Source: DAITQM01 sp036832975 (lineage in GTDB: Bacteria; Pseudomonadota; Gammaproteobacteria; Xanthomonadales; Wenzhouxiangellaceae). Taken from it: a DNA stretch of 64,000 nt. The notes beneath the pieces are model-generated. The model was not told where the DNA came from, made no database searches, and saw only the letters and a list, made by a program, of their open reading frames with translations. Location of the stretch: positions 62,001 to 126,000 of the forward strand of contig DAITQM010000001.1 of assembly GCA_036832975.1 (NCBI GenBank), given 5' to 3'. Shown here piece by piece: positions 18,445 to 25,777 of the stretch. The translations under genes were made by a program, and so were the position numbers. Position 1 is the stretch's first letter; every line of letters starts with the position of its first letter.

Positions 18445-18783
18445 ATGATGGAAACCAAGACACCGCAGATTCAGTTGACGCCGGCAGCGTGCGCCCGGAT
18501 CCGCGATTACGCCCAGGCCAACGGTGCCTACGGCATGCGATTGGGCTTACGGCGCGCCGGTTGCTCGGGTTACGCCTATCAGATCGAGTTGACCGACAAA
18601 GCCGGCCCTGGCGACTGTCTGATCGAACAGGACGGCGCCCGCGTCGTGCTTGCCGGCGAGCACCTCGCGGCCCTTGACGGAATCACGATCGACTTTGTCC
18701 GCGAGGGCCTGAACCACCGTTTTCAGATCGACAACCCGAACGTGCGTGCTAGTTGCGGTTGCGGCGAAAGTATCGCCGTCTGA
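18445..18783 (+). CDS. A-type iron-sulfur carrier protein (IscA/SufA/ErpA family)
   Basis: A 112-residue A-type carrier that delivers Fe-S clusters to target proteins. The three family cysteines are all present: Cys40 in RRAGCSGYAY and Cys104/Cys106 in the C-terminal CGCG motif. The sequence order and length match IscA/SufA. No iscU, sufB or other assembly genes are adjacent, so its exact subtype is unclear. A toxin-antitoxin remnant starts immediately after the stop. Confidence 0.93.
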   Translation: MMETKTPQIQLTPAACARIRDYAQANGAYGMRLGLRRAGCSGYAYQIELTDKAGPGDCLIEQDGARVVLAGEHLAALDGITIDFVREGLNHRFQIDNPNVRASCGCGESIAV

Positions 18784-18785
18784 TC

Positions 18786-18941
18786 GTGGTCGATCAAGCA
18801 TTCCCGCTGGAACTCAAAGTGCCGAATGCTGAAACGCGCGCGGCAATGGACGAGGCCAAAGAGATCGTCCGTGCCCGCCGCGACCGCTTTGATTCCGCCG
18901 CCGAACTGATTGATGACCTCGAAAAAAACAGCGGCGAGTAA
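18786..18941 (+). pseudogene. RelB/DinJ-type antitoxin, 5'-truncated remnant
   Basis: The reading frame beginning GTG at 18786 encodes FPLELKVPNAETRAAMDEA and then a helix ending in AELIDDLEKNSGE. This matches the toxin-binding C-terminal half of DinJ/RelB antitoxins. The N-terminal ribbon-helix-helix DNA-binding half (about 40 residues) is missing; the frame instead runs into the end of the Fe-S carrier gene. It lies 2 bases after that gene, so the truncation end probably marks a deletion or recombination junction. Confidence 0.6.
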
Positions 18942-19071
18942 GCGAACCGCCGTACCGCGTGCGGCGGACTATACAAAAGCATTCCTCAAGGATTGGAACC
19001 GTCTCTCCCGGTCGGGCCGCTACGACCTGAACCGGCTCAAGGAAGCGATGCTCATGCTGGTTGCCAATCGT
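18913..19071 (+). pseudogene. YafQ/RelE-type toxin, 3'-truncated remnant
   Basis: The ATG at 18913 sits inside the antitoxin remnant, the usual overlap for this pair. The product contains ADYTKAFLKDWNRLSR, then GRYDLNRLKEAMLMLVAN, which matches the N-terminal helices of YafQ-like mRNA interferases. After about residue 52 the frame continues to 19290 without similarity: the catalytic beta-sheet with the His and RecHI-type motif is absent. Both halves of the pair are therefore broken and probably inactive. Confidence 0.6.
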
Positions 19072-19124
19072 TGGAAATACGCGACCCGTTCAGGCTCATG
19101 TGTCAGTGGACAAGACTGCCCGAC

Positions 19125-19153
19125 TGGCGTCCCGCCGCTCTTGCCGGTACAAT
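19125..19153 (+). promoter_or_regulatory. weak putative promoter for the tRNA-Cys/tRNA-Leu pair
   Basis: A TACAAT -10 box (19148-19153) lies about 32 bases before the tRNA-Cys gene, with a poor -35 candidate TGGCGT (19125-19130) at 17-base spacing. It sits in the debris after the toxin remnant. Confidence 0.35.
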
Positions 19154-19184
19154 GCGCCGGCGCGCCCACACAGACCCGCCCGGT

Positions 19185-19258
19185 GGCTAGGTGGCAGAGT
19201 GGTGATGCAGCGGCCTGCAAAGCCGTGTACGCCGGTTCGATTCCGACCCTAGCCTCCA
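19185..19258 (+). tRNA. tRNA-Cys (anticodon GCA)
   Basis: A 74-base gene with CCA encoded. The acceptor stem is GGCTAGG (19185-19191) pairing with CCTAGCC (19248-19254), followed by discriminator T and CCA. The T arm has GGTTCGATTCC. The anticodon loop is CTGCAAA with GCA at 19217-19219. tRNA-Leu follows 10 bases later. Confidence 0.97.
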
Positions 19259-19268
19259 TCCCTTGTCT

Positions 19269-19357
19269 GCCCAGGTGGCGGAACAGGTAGACGCAAGGGA
19301 CTTAAAATCCCTCGGAGTGAAAACTCCATGCCGGTTCGATTCCGGCCCTGGGCACCA
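19269..19357 (+). tRNA. tRNA-Leu (anticodon UAA)
   Basis: An 89-base class II tRNA with a long variable arm (CGGAGTGAAAACTCC) and encoded CCA. The acceptor stem is GCCCAGG (19269-19275) with CCTGGGC (19347-19353). The anticodon stem is AGGGA/TCCCT around the loop CTTAAAA, giving UAA at 19303-19305. It is probably cotranscribed with the upstream tRNA-Cys. Confidence 0.97.
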
Positions 19358-19426
19358 CACGGCAAGGGGCGGAACGAACTTTGGCGGTGTGCGCCCACAA
19401 ACCACCGATAAAAGCGCCGCTGCCCT

Positions 19427-20710
19427 ATGGCCGAATCCCGACCCATCGATATTGCCATCTGCTCCGAAATCGGCAACCTGAACGCGGTGCTAGTCCACGA
19501 GCCGGGAGCCGAGATCGAGAACATGACTCCGGCCACCGCCGCCGAAGTCCTGTACGACGACATCATCACCCTGCCGCTCGCACTGGAGGAACACCGGCAA
19601 TTGACTGGGGTGTTGCGACGCGTCTCAAAAGTTGTTGAATTTCAAGATCTTCTGGAAGATATCTTGAAACTGGATGAAGTCAAGGAAACATTGCTCGAAC
19701 AGCTTTGCGTGCTCTACAACTGCCCTGAGATCAAGGCCGATCTGACCGGCTTACCCGCTGCGCCACTCGCCGCGCAACTGCTCGAAGGGACGCCGATGCG
19801 CAAGGATACGCTGGTCAAATACCTGAACCCGCTTCGTCACGCCATCCCACCGCTGCCCAATGCCTTTTTCACTCGCGACGCGACGATGTGCGTCCACGAC
19901 AAACTGGTGATCGGCTCGATGGCCCACCGGGTCAGGATCGCCGAAAGTCTGTTGCTGCAAGCGATCTTCCGCCACCATCCCAAAATCAGGGCAGGGGGGT
20001 TCTATTACGCCGGCAGCGGCGCGGACCTCGACCGGGACATCACGATCGAAGGCGGCGACTTGCTGGTCCTGCGCGACGACCTGATCGTCATCGGCTACAG
20101 CGAGCGGACCACCGCCTCGGGCATCGACCGGCTGATGCAAGCGATCGCCGCGGGACGCAGCGGCAGCGATGACGGCAGACTCGATTTCATCGTCGTCGAA
20201 ATTCCGAAACAGCGGGCCACGATCCATCTCGACATGATTTTTACGATGGTTTCGAAGGCCCATGCCGTGATCTTCCCGCCGCTCATCACCGGCACCGGTC
20301 GATGCCGCGCCATCCATCTGGCCTACCGCCGGGGCGAGGTCGAGCGCATCACCGAATATCCCGGCCTGCTGGACGCCCTGGCGGCCCGCGGTCTGCCGCT
20401 CGCCGCCGTGTACTGCGGCGGCGATGACCCGTTCCACCAGGAACGCGAACAATGGGCAAGCGGCGCCAATTTCTTCACGCTGGCGCCTGGGCATATCATC
20501 GGCTACCGGCACAACCACCACACCGTCGCGGCGCTCGACAAAGCCGGCTTCGAGGTTCTCGAAGCCGATGACGTGATGACCGCCCGCCGAGAATTACAGA
20601 CCGGCAAACTGGCGGTGATCATTATGGATGGCGCCGAACTCAGCCGCGGCGGCGGCGGCTGCCGGTGTATGACCATGCCGCTGCACCGCTCGCCGGTCGA
20701 TTGGCGCTGA
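19427..20710 (+). CDS. arcA: arginine deiminase
   Basis: A 427-residue guanidino-group hydrolase converting arginine to citrulline and ammonia. Visible family landmarks are LNAVLVHEPGAEIENMTP, the PNAFFTRD substrate loop, the central His segment TIHLDMIFTMV, and the nucleophile region GGCRCMTMPL near the C-terminus, with the Cys before MTMP as the catalytic residue. No ornithine carbamoyltransferase, carbamate kinase or arginine/ornithine antiporter is nearby, so the complete ADI pathway is not encoded here. It starts 70 bases after tRNA-Leu and is convergent with the dipeptidase gene, with dif in between. Confidence 0.94.
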   Translation: MAESRPIDIAICSEIGNLNAVLVHEPGAEIENMTPATAAEVLYDDIITLPLALEEHRQLTGVLRRVSKVVEFQDLLEDILKLDEVKETLLEQLCVLYNCPEIKADLTGLPAAPLAAQLLEGTPMRKDTLVKYLNPLRHAIPPLPNAFFTRDATMCVHDKLVIGSMAHRVRIAESLLLQAIFRHHPKIRAGGFYYAGSGADLDRDITIEGGDLLVLRDDLIVIGYSERTTASGIDRLMQAIAAGRSGSDDGRLDFIVVEIPKQRATIHLDMIFTMVSKAHAVIFPPLITGTGRCRAIHLAYRRGEVERITEYPGLLDALAARGLPLAAVYCGGDDPFHQEREQWASGANFFTLAPGHIIGYRHNHHTVAALDKAGFEVLEADDVMTARRELQTGKLAVIIMDGAELSRGGGGCRCMTMPLHRSPVDWR

Positions 20711-20773
20711 AAGAGGAGCGCCCAAGGTCCAGGTCACTTCAGGCACACAAGCGGGGTTCGATGAAATTCCATT

Positions 20774-20801
20774 ATTTAACATAATATACATTATACGAAG
20801 T
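20774..20801. other. dif: chromosome dimer resolution site dif (XerCD recombination site)
   Basis: The 28-bp core is present in reverse orientation. The XerD-arm ATTTAACATAA (20774-20784) is identical to the E. coli arm, the 6-base centre is TATACA (20785-20790), and the XerC-arm is TTATACGAAGT (20791-20801). The XerC arm keeps TTAT and CG but differs in the outer bases, where dif sites vary most. It lies in the 293-base gap between convergent arcA and the dipeptidase gene. GGGNAGGG octamers change strand across it, all reading towards it, which supports a role as the FtsK/XerCD target. Confidence 0.92.
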
Positions 20802-20807
20802 AATGGA

Positions 20808-20845
20808 TCAAAAGAATGGCGGCGCGGGCCTAGCCTCGCGCCGCC
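20808..20845 (-). terminator. hairpin, possible terminator of the dipeptidase gene
   Basis: A perfect 9-bp stem, GGCGGCGCG (20818-20826) with CGCGCCGCC (20837-20845), is followed on the minus strand by ATTCTTTTG. It lies about 160 bases past the dipeptidase stop and right beside dif. The T-tract is imperfect. Between it and the dipeptidase stop there is also a small hairpin, TGTAGGC/GCCTACA. Confidence 0.45.
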
Positions 20846-21003
20846 GAAAATTCCCGCATCCCCATCGGGAAAGTGCCCTACCAGCTTGGGCAGGACCATT
20901 GTCCCGATACGGATGCCCCGGCGGTATCGGCGAAGTTCGCTTTGTGTTGTAGGCGAGAGCCGATCCGTCGTGTAGGCCGCAGCCTACAAGCGGTGCGCGG
21001 TGC

Positions 21004-22224
21004 CTACGGCGCCGCCTGCCGCGTCACCGTTTCCCAGACGCGCAGCAGATTGCCGCCGAGGATTTTTTCGAGATCGTTCTCCCGGTAGCCGCGCGCCAAC
21101 AGTACGGCGATCAGGTTCGGGTACATCGAAACGTCTTTCAAATCGCTCGGCAGTGAATCGCCGACGCCGTCGAAATCAGACCCCAGGCCGACGTAGTCGA
21201 TGCCGGCGATCTTGACGACATGGTCGATATGATCGGCGACGTCTTCGACCGTGGCATAAGGAAACGGAAATTTTTCGCGATAGTCGGCAGTAAATGCCGC
21301 GACCCGCGGTTCGTCATCGTCTTCGACCCCGAGTTGCGCTTTCAACGCATCGCGCGCCACAGCGAAGCGCGTGTAGTATTCGTTGGTCTGCTGTTTGATG
21401 AAAGTCGAACCGAAATTGATCATGATGACACCGCCGCCGGCGGCCACGCCGGAAATCAACTCGTCGCTGATGTTGCGCTGCCAGCCGGGCGTGAAATGAC
21501 GCGCTGACGAGTGCGAGGCAATGACCGGCGCTGCAGAAACCTGGAGAACTTCGACGATCGCCGGATCGGACAGATGCGAGACATCGACCATGATGCCGAG
21601 GCGGTTCATCTCGGCGACGACCTGCCGCCCGAAGGGGCTCAGTCCCTGCCACAGCGGCACGGGATCGTAAGACGAATCGGCGATATGGTTGGATTTGGCG
21701 TGCGTCAGTGTGATGTAACGGATGCCGCGCCGATAAAAATGCCGGAGGTTGTCGAGCGACCCAGCCACCGGCGCGCCATTTTCCATCCCCATCGCCAGCG
21801 CGATCCGGCCGGCGGTGGCGGCCGCCCTCGCCTGCTGGGGATCGTAAACAACGGCAAAACGCTCCGGGGCGCGCCCGGCAATCGCCTCGACTTGATCGAT
21901 CAGGCGGTTGGCCAGCGCAAAAGCCGCGCCATCGGCTTCGTTCTGCCAGGGAACGAAGATCGACATAAATGGTATATCGAGACCGCCGGCGCGGGCCCGG
22001 GGATAATCGAAATCGCCGCCGGAAGTGGCTGCGGTGACGTCCGCCCAATGGTCATAAATGCGGTACGGCACGTCGATGTGCGTATCAACGATCAGCAGGC
22101 GCTTGGCCAGCGACTGCGCTGCCGCCAAGTGCTCTGCAGCTTCATCTTTAGCGTAGCTGATATTACTAAACAGCGCCCAAACTAGCGCCAGACAGGTGCC
22201 GGTGACAGCGATCGATCGTCTCAT
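21004..22224 (-). CDS. membrane dipeptidase (peptidase family M19)
   Basis: A 406-residue exported zinc dipeptidase of the renal dipeptidase family. A signal peptide ends near residue 25 (ALFSNISYA). The metal site starts with VDTHIDVP (His49, Asp51), continues through the bridging Glu in MGMENGAP and two His in DVSHLS and ASHSSAR, and ends with GLGSDFDG. I chose the ATG at 22224, which has GGAGA about 9 bases upstream; frames starting at 22239 or 22260 begin inside or at the edge of the MITE-like element. It probably cleaves dipeptides in the periplasm or a D-amino-acid-containing variant. Confidence 0.93.
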   Translation of the reverse strand: MRRSIAVTGTCLALVWALFSNISYAKDEAAEHLAAAQSLAKRLLIVDTHIDVPYRIYDHWADVTAATSGGDFDYPRARAGGLDIPFMSIFVPWQNEADGAAFALANRLIDQVEAIAGRAPERFAVVYDPQQARAAATAGRIALAMGMENGAPVAGSLDNLRHFYRRGIRYITLTHAKSNHIADSSYDPVPLWQGLSPFGRQVVAEMNRLGIMVDVSHLSDPAIVEVLQVSAAPVIASHSSARHFTPGWQRNISDELISGVAAGGGVIMINFGSTFIKQQTNEYYTRFAVARDALKAQLGVEDDDEPRVAAFTADYREKFPFPYATVEDVADHIDHVVKIAGIDYVGLGSDFDGVGDSLPSDLKDVSMYPNLIAVLLARGYRENDLEKILGGNLLRVWETVTRQAAP

Positions 22225-22245
22225 AACTACGTTCTCCATTGTGAT

Positions 22246-22489
22246 ACCCAATTGTTGCATAGATTCCCGGAATTCTCGGTAAAGCTGGTGAGTACAGCTT
22301 GTCCGATTACCCGAAAAACCGTAGTCATTCTACGGTTCGAGGGGAAGCGGACAAGATGTGCCGCCAGCTTGGGCGAGAAACCGGGCGCGTCACCTTAGGT
22401 GAATTCTATTTTCCTGCTAATAGCAACATAACTATATGATTTCATGGTGAATTTGATAAAATCGAGCAAAATTTATGCAACTATTGGGT
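22246..22489 (+). mobile_element. MITE-like element, copy 1
   Basis: A 244-bp non-coding element with terminal inverted repeats: ACCCAATTGTTGCATA at the left (22246-22261) and its near-perfect complement at the right (22474-22489; one mismatch). The two bases on both flanks are AT, consistent with a short target duplication. Inside, CTTGTCCG/CGGACAAG and AACCGTAG/CTACGGTT make a nested hairpin, so the element can fold almost entirely. A second copy, about 95% identical with no indels, lies inverted at 25504-25747. It directly precedes the dipeptidase gene, whose promoter must lie in or next to it. Confidence 0.85.
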
Positions 22490-22501
22490 ATAGTCTTGCG
22501 T

Positions 22502-22535
22502 GGTCTGAGCAGCCCAGGATGGGCTGATTCAGACC
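22502..22535. terminator. stem-loop downstream of the amidohydrolase gene
   Basis: GGTCTGA-CAGCCC pairs with GGGCTG-TCAGACC with small internal mismatches, followed on the plus strand by TTATTT. It lies just past the amidohydrolase stop (22545, minus strand), but on that strand no T-tract follows. It may limit read-through in either direction. Confidence 0.4.
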
Positions 22536-22544
22536 TTATTTATG

Positions 22545-23906
22545 TCACTTATGCCGCACCCCATGGCGAATCACCAGATCGACATCCTGGAGCAAGGTGA
22601 TATAGCGCAATACATCGCCGCGCACGGCGATGATATCGGCGTACTTGCCCTCTTCCACCGTGCCGTAATTTTCGCTGACCCCCATCATCGCCGCCGGCCA
22701 GTAAGTGGCGGCGCGGATGGCATCCTGCGGGGCGACACCGAGGTGATTGACCCAGACGTCGAGTTCGTGCCACGTGGACTGGCTGTGAAACTTCATCGGT
22801 ATCCCCGAATCGGTGCCGACCAGCAGCACCACGCCCGACTCGCGCAATTGCTGGAATTTGCGCGCCAGGGTCGGTTTGCGCAGCGGCGTGATCTGGAAAT
22901 ACGGCAAGCGTTCGGGATGGGTGAACGACTGGCGGATATCGGCGATGATGTCGGCGCCGAGGCCGAGGTGCCACGCGGTATCGTCGAGGTGTTCGTGGTG
23001 GTCGCGGACGTATTCGTAGTTGTACAGCCCTTCGATGGTCGGGGTCCAGTACAACGGTCCGAGATTCATTTTCGCCGTCCGTTCGCGGAGCAGAGAGATC
23101 ACATCCGGCGGGTATTCCGGCGCGGTGGCCAGGCCCGTATGCTCGAAGTTATCGACCCCGGTCAAAAGACCGCGGCGGATCTCCTCCGGGCGGTGCGCGT
23201 GGGCGACGACCGGCAGACCCTGCTTGTGCGCCTCGTCGACCACGGCGCGCACCTCATCCATCGTCATTTCATCCTGGTCGATCAGTTTGATCACATCGAC
23301 CCCGGCGTCGTGCAGCCGGCGGACCTTGGCACGGCCGTCGGCGGCACCGTTCACGCCCCAGCGGAACAATTCGGTTCCCGGATACGGTGCGTGTTGGATG
23401 AACGGTCCCGAAACGTACAACGTCGGTCCCGGTATTTCGCCGCCGGCGATCGCTTTTTTGACCGCGATACTGGCCTCCAGCGGGCCGCCCAGATCGCGCG
23501 CCGAGGTCACGCCGGCGAGCAACAACTGGTGTGCCGAGGCCGGCATGATTTCGCTCGCGAAGCGCGACGGATAGGTTTTGTCCCAGTGGTCGTAGTCGGC
23601 GTGACCGTTGATCATCAGGTGGACGTGCATGTCCCACAACCCGGGCAGCACGCTCATGCCTTCGGTGCTGATCACGGTGTAGCCCTCGGGGATGGCCAGG
23701 GCGCCGACTTGGCCGATGGCCTCGATCCTTTCGCCGTCGATCAGGATCACACTATTGGCGAGCGGCGTGCCGCCGTTGCCGTCGATCAAGGTTCCGCCAC
23801 TGAGTGCCACGCCGGCGTGTACCGTGGTGGCGAACAGACCGCTAGATAGACCGGCGGCAAGGGCAATGCCGCGCCACATACGCATCTGGTTCGGATTTTG
23901 TTGCAT
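22545..23906 (-). CDS. exported amidohydrolase-superfamily protein
   Basis: A 453-residue periplasmic metal-dependent hydrolase. A signal peptide (MQQNPNQMRMWRGIALAAGL to VHA) is followed by the beta-sandwich start GGTLIDGNGG, the metal motif DMHVHL (His94, His96), conserved VVAHAH and NFEHTG histidines, and LVGTDSG with the catalytic Asp. This is the imidazolonepropionase/prolidase-like branch, often active on dipeptides or cyclic amides; the substrate is not deducible. The ATG at 23906 has GGGAG upstream; the open frame extends to 23945. It is divergent from the metallo-beta-lactamase-fold gene, and both lie between the two MITE-like copies. Confidence 0.88.
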   Translation of the reverse strand: MQQNPNQMRMWRGIALAAGLSSGLFATTVHAGVALSGGTLIDGNGGTPLANSVILIDGERIEAIGQVGALAIPEGYTVISTEGMSVLPGLWDMHVHLMINGHADYDHWDKTYPSRFASEIMPASAHQLLLAGVTSARDLGGPLEASIAVKKAIAGGEIPGPTLYVSGPFIQHAPYPGTELFRWGVNGAADGRAKVRRLHDAGVDVIKLIDQDEMTMDEVRAVVDEAHKQGLPVVAHAHRPEEIRRGLLTGVDNFEHTGLATAPEYPPDVISLLRERTAKMNLGPLYWTPTIEGLYNYEYVRDHHEHLDDTAWHLGLGADIIADIRQSFTHPERLPYFQITPLRKPTLARKFQQLRESGVVLLVGTDSGIPMKFHSQSTWHELDVWVNHLGVAPQDAIRAATYWPAAMMGVSENYGTVEEGKYADIIAVRGDVLRYITLLQDVDLVIRHGVRHK

Positions 23907-24042
23907 CGTCGACTCCCGTAATAGCCGGCTGTCTTGGCCGGCCATAATGATTGATTTCCTCTCATCCCATCCGCCGCGGATTGTACCTTGACCCGCGACG
24001 GCCGCTCGCCGATACTGCCCGCCTACCCTTCAGGAGCCCGAG

Positions 24043-25512
24043 ATGAAAGTCCTCCGGCGTACGCTGTTTCTGGTCGCGTTGGCGGCCTTGAGTCGCACCG
24101 CACCGGCGGCTTTTTGTCCCGATCCGGCCGAGTATCTCGCGACCGCCGCCTGGCGCGCGGCCGGTGCCGTGAAGTGGCGCCTGCATGGCCAAAATCATGC
24201 CCCCGGCCAGTCTTATGTGGCGTTGAGCGAACAACGTTTGTTGTCCACCGATCAGCTTGAGGCCGCCTGGCATCCAGGTTTGGGGAGCGGCGAGTACGCC
24301 TGGCAGATCGAGACCGTTTACCCGTTTCCCGGTCGCTGGCAGTATCGCGAAACGCTGGCTGCCGAGCCGACCGCCAGCCGGCGCGACGGAGTCGATGGTT
24401 TCCGCCCGGCGCCCGGCAAGGTCTTATCGCCGATCCGGCATTACGCCCGGCTGCTGAGATTGATCGAGCGCTTTCCGGCATTGCTGCTGCTCACCGGGCA
24501 ATACCAACACGGCGATAATCTTTGCATTGTGACGATCGCCCACCCGAGCGGCGAGTATCGTCTGTGGATCGACGAGGCGGGGCAACCGAAGCGTCTGGTG
24601 CGCCAAGGGCGCGATCTGACACTCGGCGCGGTCGAAGAAGTCGTGCTGTACAACGACTGGGAGCGAGCGGCGGCGGCGCCGTTCGCCCGGCGGGTCGAGT
24701 ACCGGGTCGACGGCAAACTCGTGCGTCGTGAAATCGTCGATGAATGGGTCATCGATCCATTGCCGCAAGGTGCTACGGCACCGGATGGCGCCTCCCTCCC
24801 CCTGCCCTTGCCGTCCATCGATCCGCTCGATGCCGGTCTGGCGCAGTGGTATCTGGGGCGCGTCGCCGGTGGGGCACCGGCTGAAGGGTTCGCCGACCAG
24901 CCGGTCGAAATCGAACCGCTCGGCGAGCGCCTGTATCACATCACCGGCGGCAGCCACCACCAGTTGCTGATCGAAGGCATCGACACGCTGGCAGTGGTCG
25001 ATGCCCCGTTCGACAAGCGCCGCAGCCGCGCGGTGCTCGCCGCGCTGCAGCAGCGCTGGCCCGGCAAGCCGGTCAGCCACTTGATCCTGACGCATCACCA
25101 CGACGACCACGCCGGCGGCTTTTTGGCCTATATCGAACAAGGCGCCAAGCTGGTGGTCAGCCGCGATGGCCGCCGTTATTTCGCCCTATTGCTGGCCAAG
25201 GCCGGCCATGCGAAGCCGCAAATCCAGGTCTTGAGCGGCGCGCAATTTCTTGCTTTACCGGGTACCCGCATCGAATTGCTGCCGTTACCCAACAGCCACG
25301 CTGAAGATATGCTCATCGTTTACGACCACCATGTGGGCGTCGTTTACAACAGCGACCTCTACTCGCCCGGCAGACCGACACAGCACCCGTTGTGGGGGCG
25401 CGAGTTCGTGCAGCAGTTGGATTGGCTCGGTATCGAACAGGCGACCATCGCCGGCGGCCACGGGCGCGGGGTGATCACGCTGGCCGAACTCCGCGCTGAA
25501 TTAACCCAATAG
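24043..25512 (+). CDS. exported metallo-beta-lactamase-fold hydrolase with N-terminal extension
   Basis: A 489-residue protein with a signal peptide (LRRTLFLVALAALSRTAPAA). Residues 25-270 form a region I cannot assign (a beta-rich outer-membrane-lipoprotein-like part with no motif). The C-terminal half is a metallo-beta-lactamase domain with HHHDDH (residues 351-356), the later His in NSHAED and a final GGHGRG loop. Substrate unknown. The last codons and the TAG stop lie inside MITE-like copy 2, so the native C-terminus was probably altered by the insertion. Confidence 0.83.
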   Translation: MKVLRRTLFLVALAALSRTAPAAFCPDPAEYLATAAWRAAGAVKWRLHGQNHAPGQSYVALSEQRLLSTDQLEAAWHPGLGSGEYAWQIETVYPFPGRWQYRETLAAEPTASRRDGVDGFRPAPGKVLSPIRHYARLLRLIERFPALLLLTGQYQHGDNLCIVTIAHPSGEYRLWIDEAGQPKRLVRQGRDLTLGAVEEVVLYNDWERAAAAPFARRVEYRVDGKLVRREIVDEWVIDPLPQGATAPDGASLPLPLPSIDPLDAGLAQWYLGRVAGGAPAEGFADQPVEIEPLGERLYHITGGSHHQLLIEGIDTLAVVDAPFDKRRSRAVLAALQQRWPGKPVSHLILTHHHDDHAGGFLAYIEQGAKLVVSRDGRRYFALLLAKAGHAKPQIQVLSGAQFLALPGTRIELLPLPNSHAEDMLIVYDHHVGVVYNSDLYSPGRPTQHPLWGREFVQQLDWLGIEQATIAGGHGRGVITLAELRAELTQ

Positions 25513-25747
25513 TTGCATAAATTTTGCTCGACTTCATCAAATTCACCATGAAATCATATAGTTATGTCGCTATTAGCAGGAAAATCGAATTCACTTAAAG
25601 TGACGCGCCCGGTTTCTCGCCCAAGCTGGCGGCACATCTTGTCCGCTTCCCCTCGAACCGTAGAATTACTACGGTTCTTCGGAGAATCGGACAAGCTGCA
25701 CTCGCCAGCTTGACCGAGAATTCCGGGAATCTATGCAACAATTGGGT
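25504..25747 (-). mobile_element. MITE-like element, copy 2 (inverted)
   Basis: Same 244-bp element as copy 1 in the opposite orientation. Termini are ACCCAATAGTTGCATA (25504-25519) and TATGCAACAATTGGGT (25732-25747); flanking dinucleotides are TA on both sides. I count about 13 substitutions and no gaps against copy 1. The left terminus overlaps the last codons and stop of the metallo-hydrolase gene. The right end lies 30 bases before the DUF349 gene, so its promoter region is element-derived or has been displaced. Confidence 0.85.
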
Positions 25748-25777
25748 TAATTAGTCAATGAATCGCCACACTCCCGG

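Noticed and set aside
19185..19357. tRNA genes as prophage or island attachment sites
   Set aside because: No integrase nearby and no direct repeat of a tRNA 3' end seen in the window.
20788..20801. Similarity to a loxP half-site (TATACGAAGT) near 20800
   Set aside because: Only one arm resembles loxP, and the same bases are the XerC arm of a full dif site. The central region and the second arm match dif, and there is no Cre-like gene.
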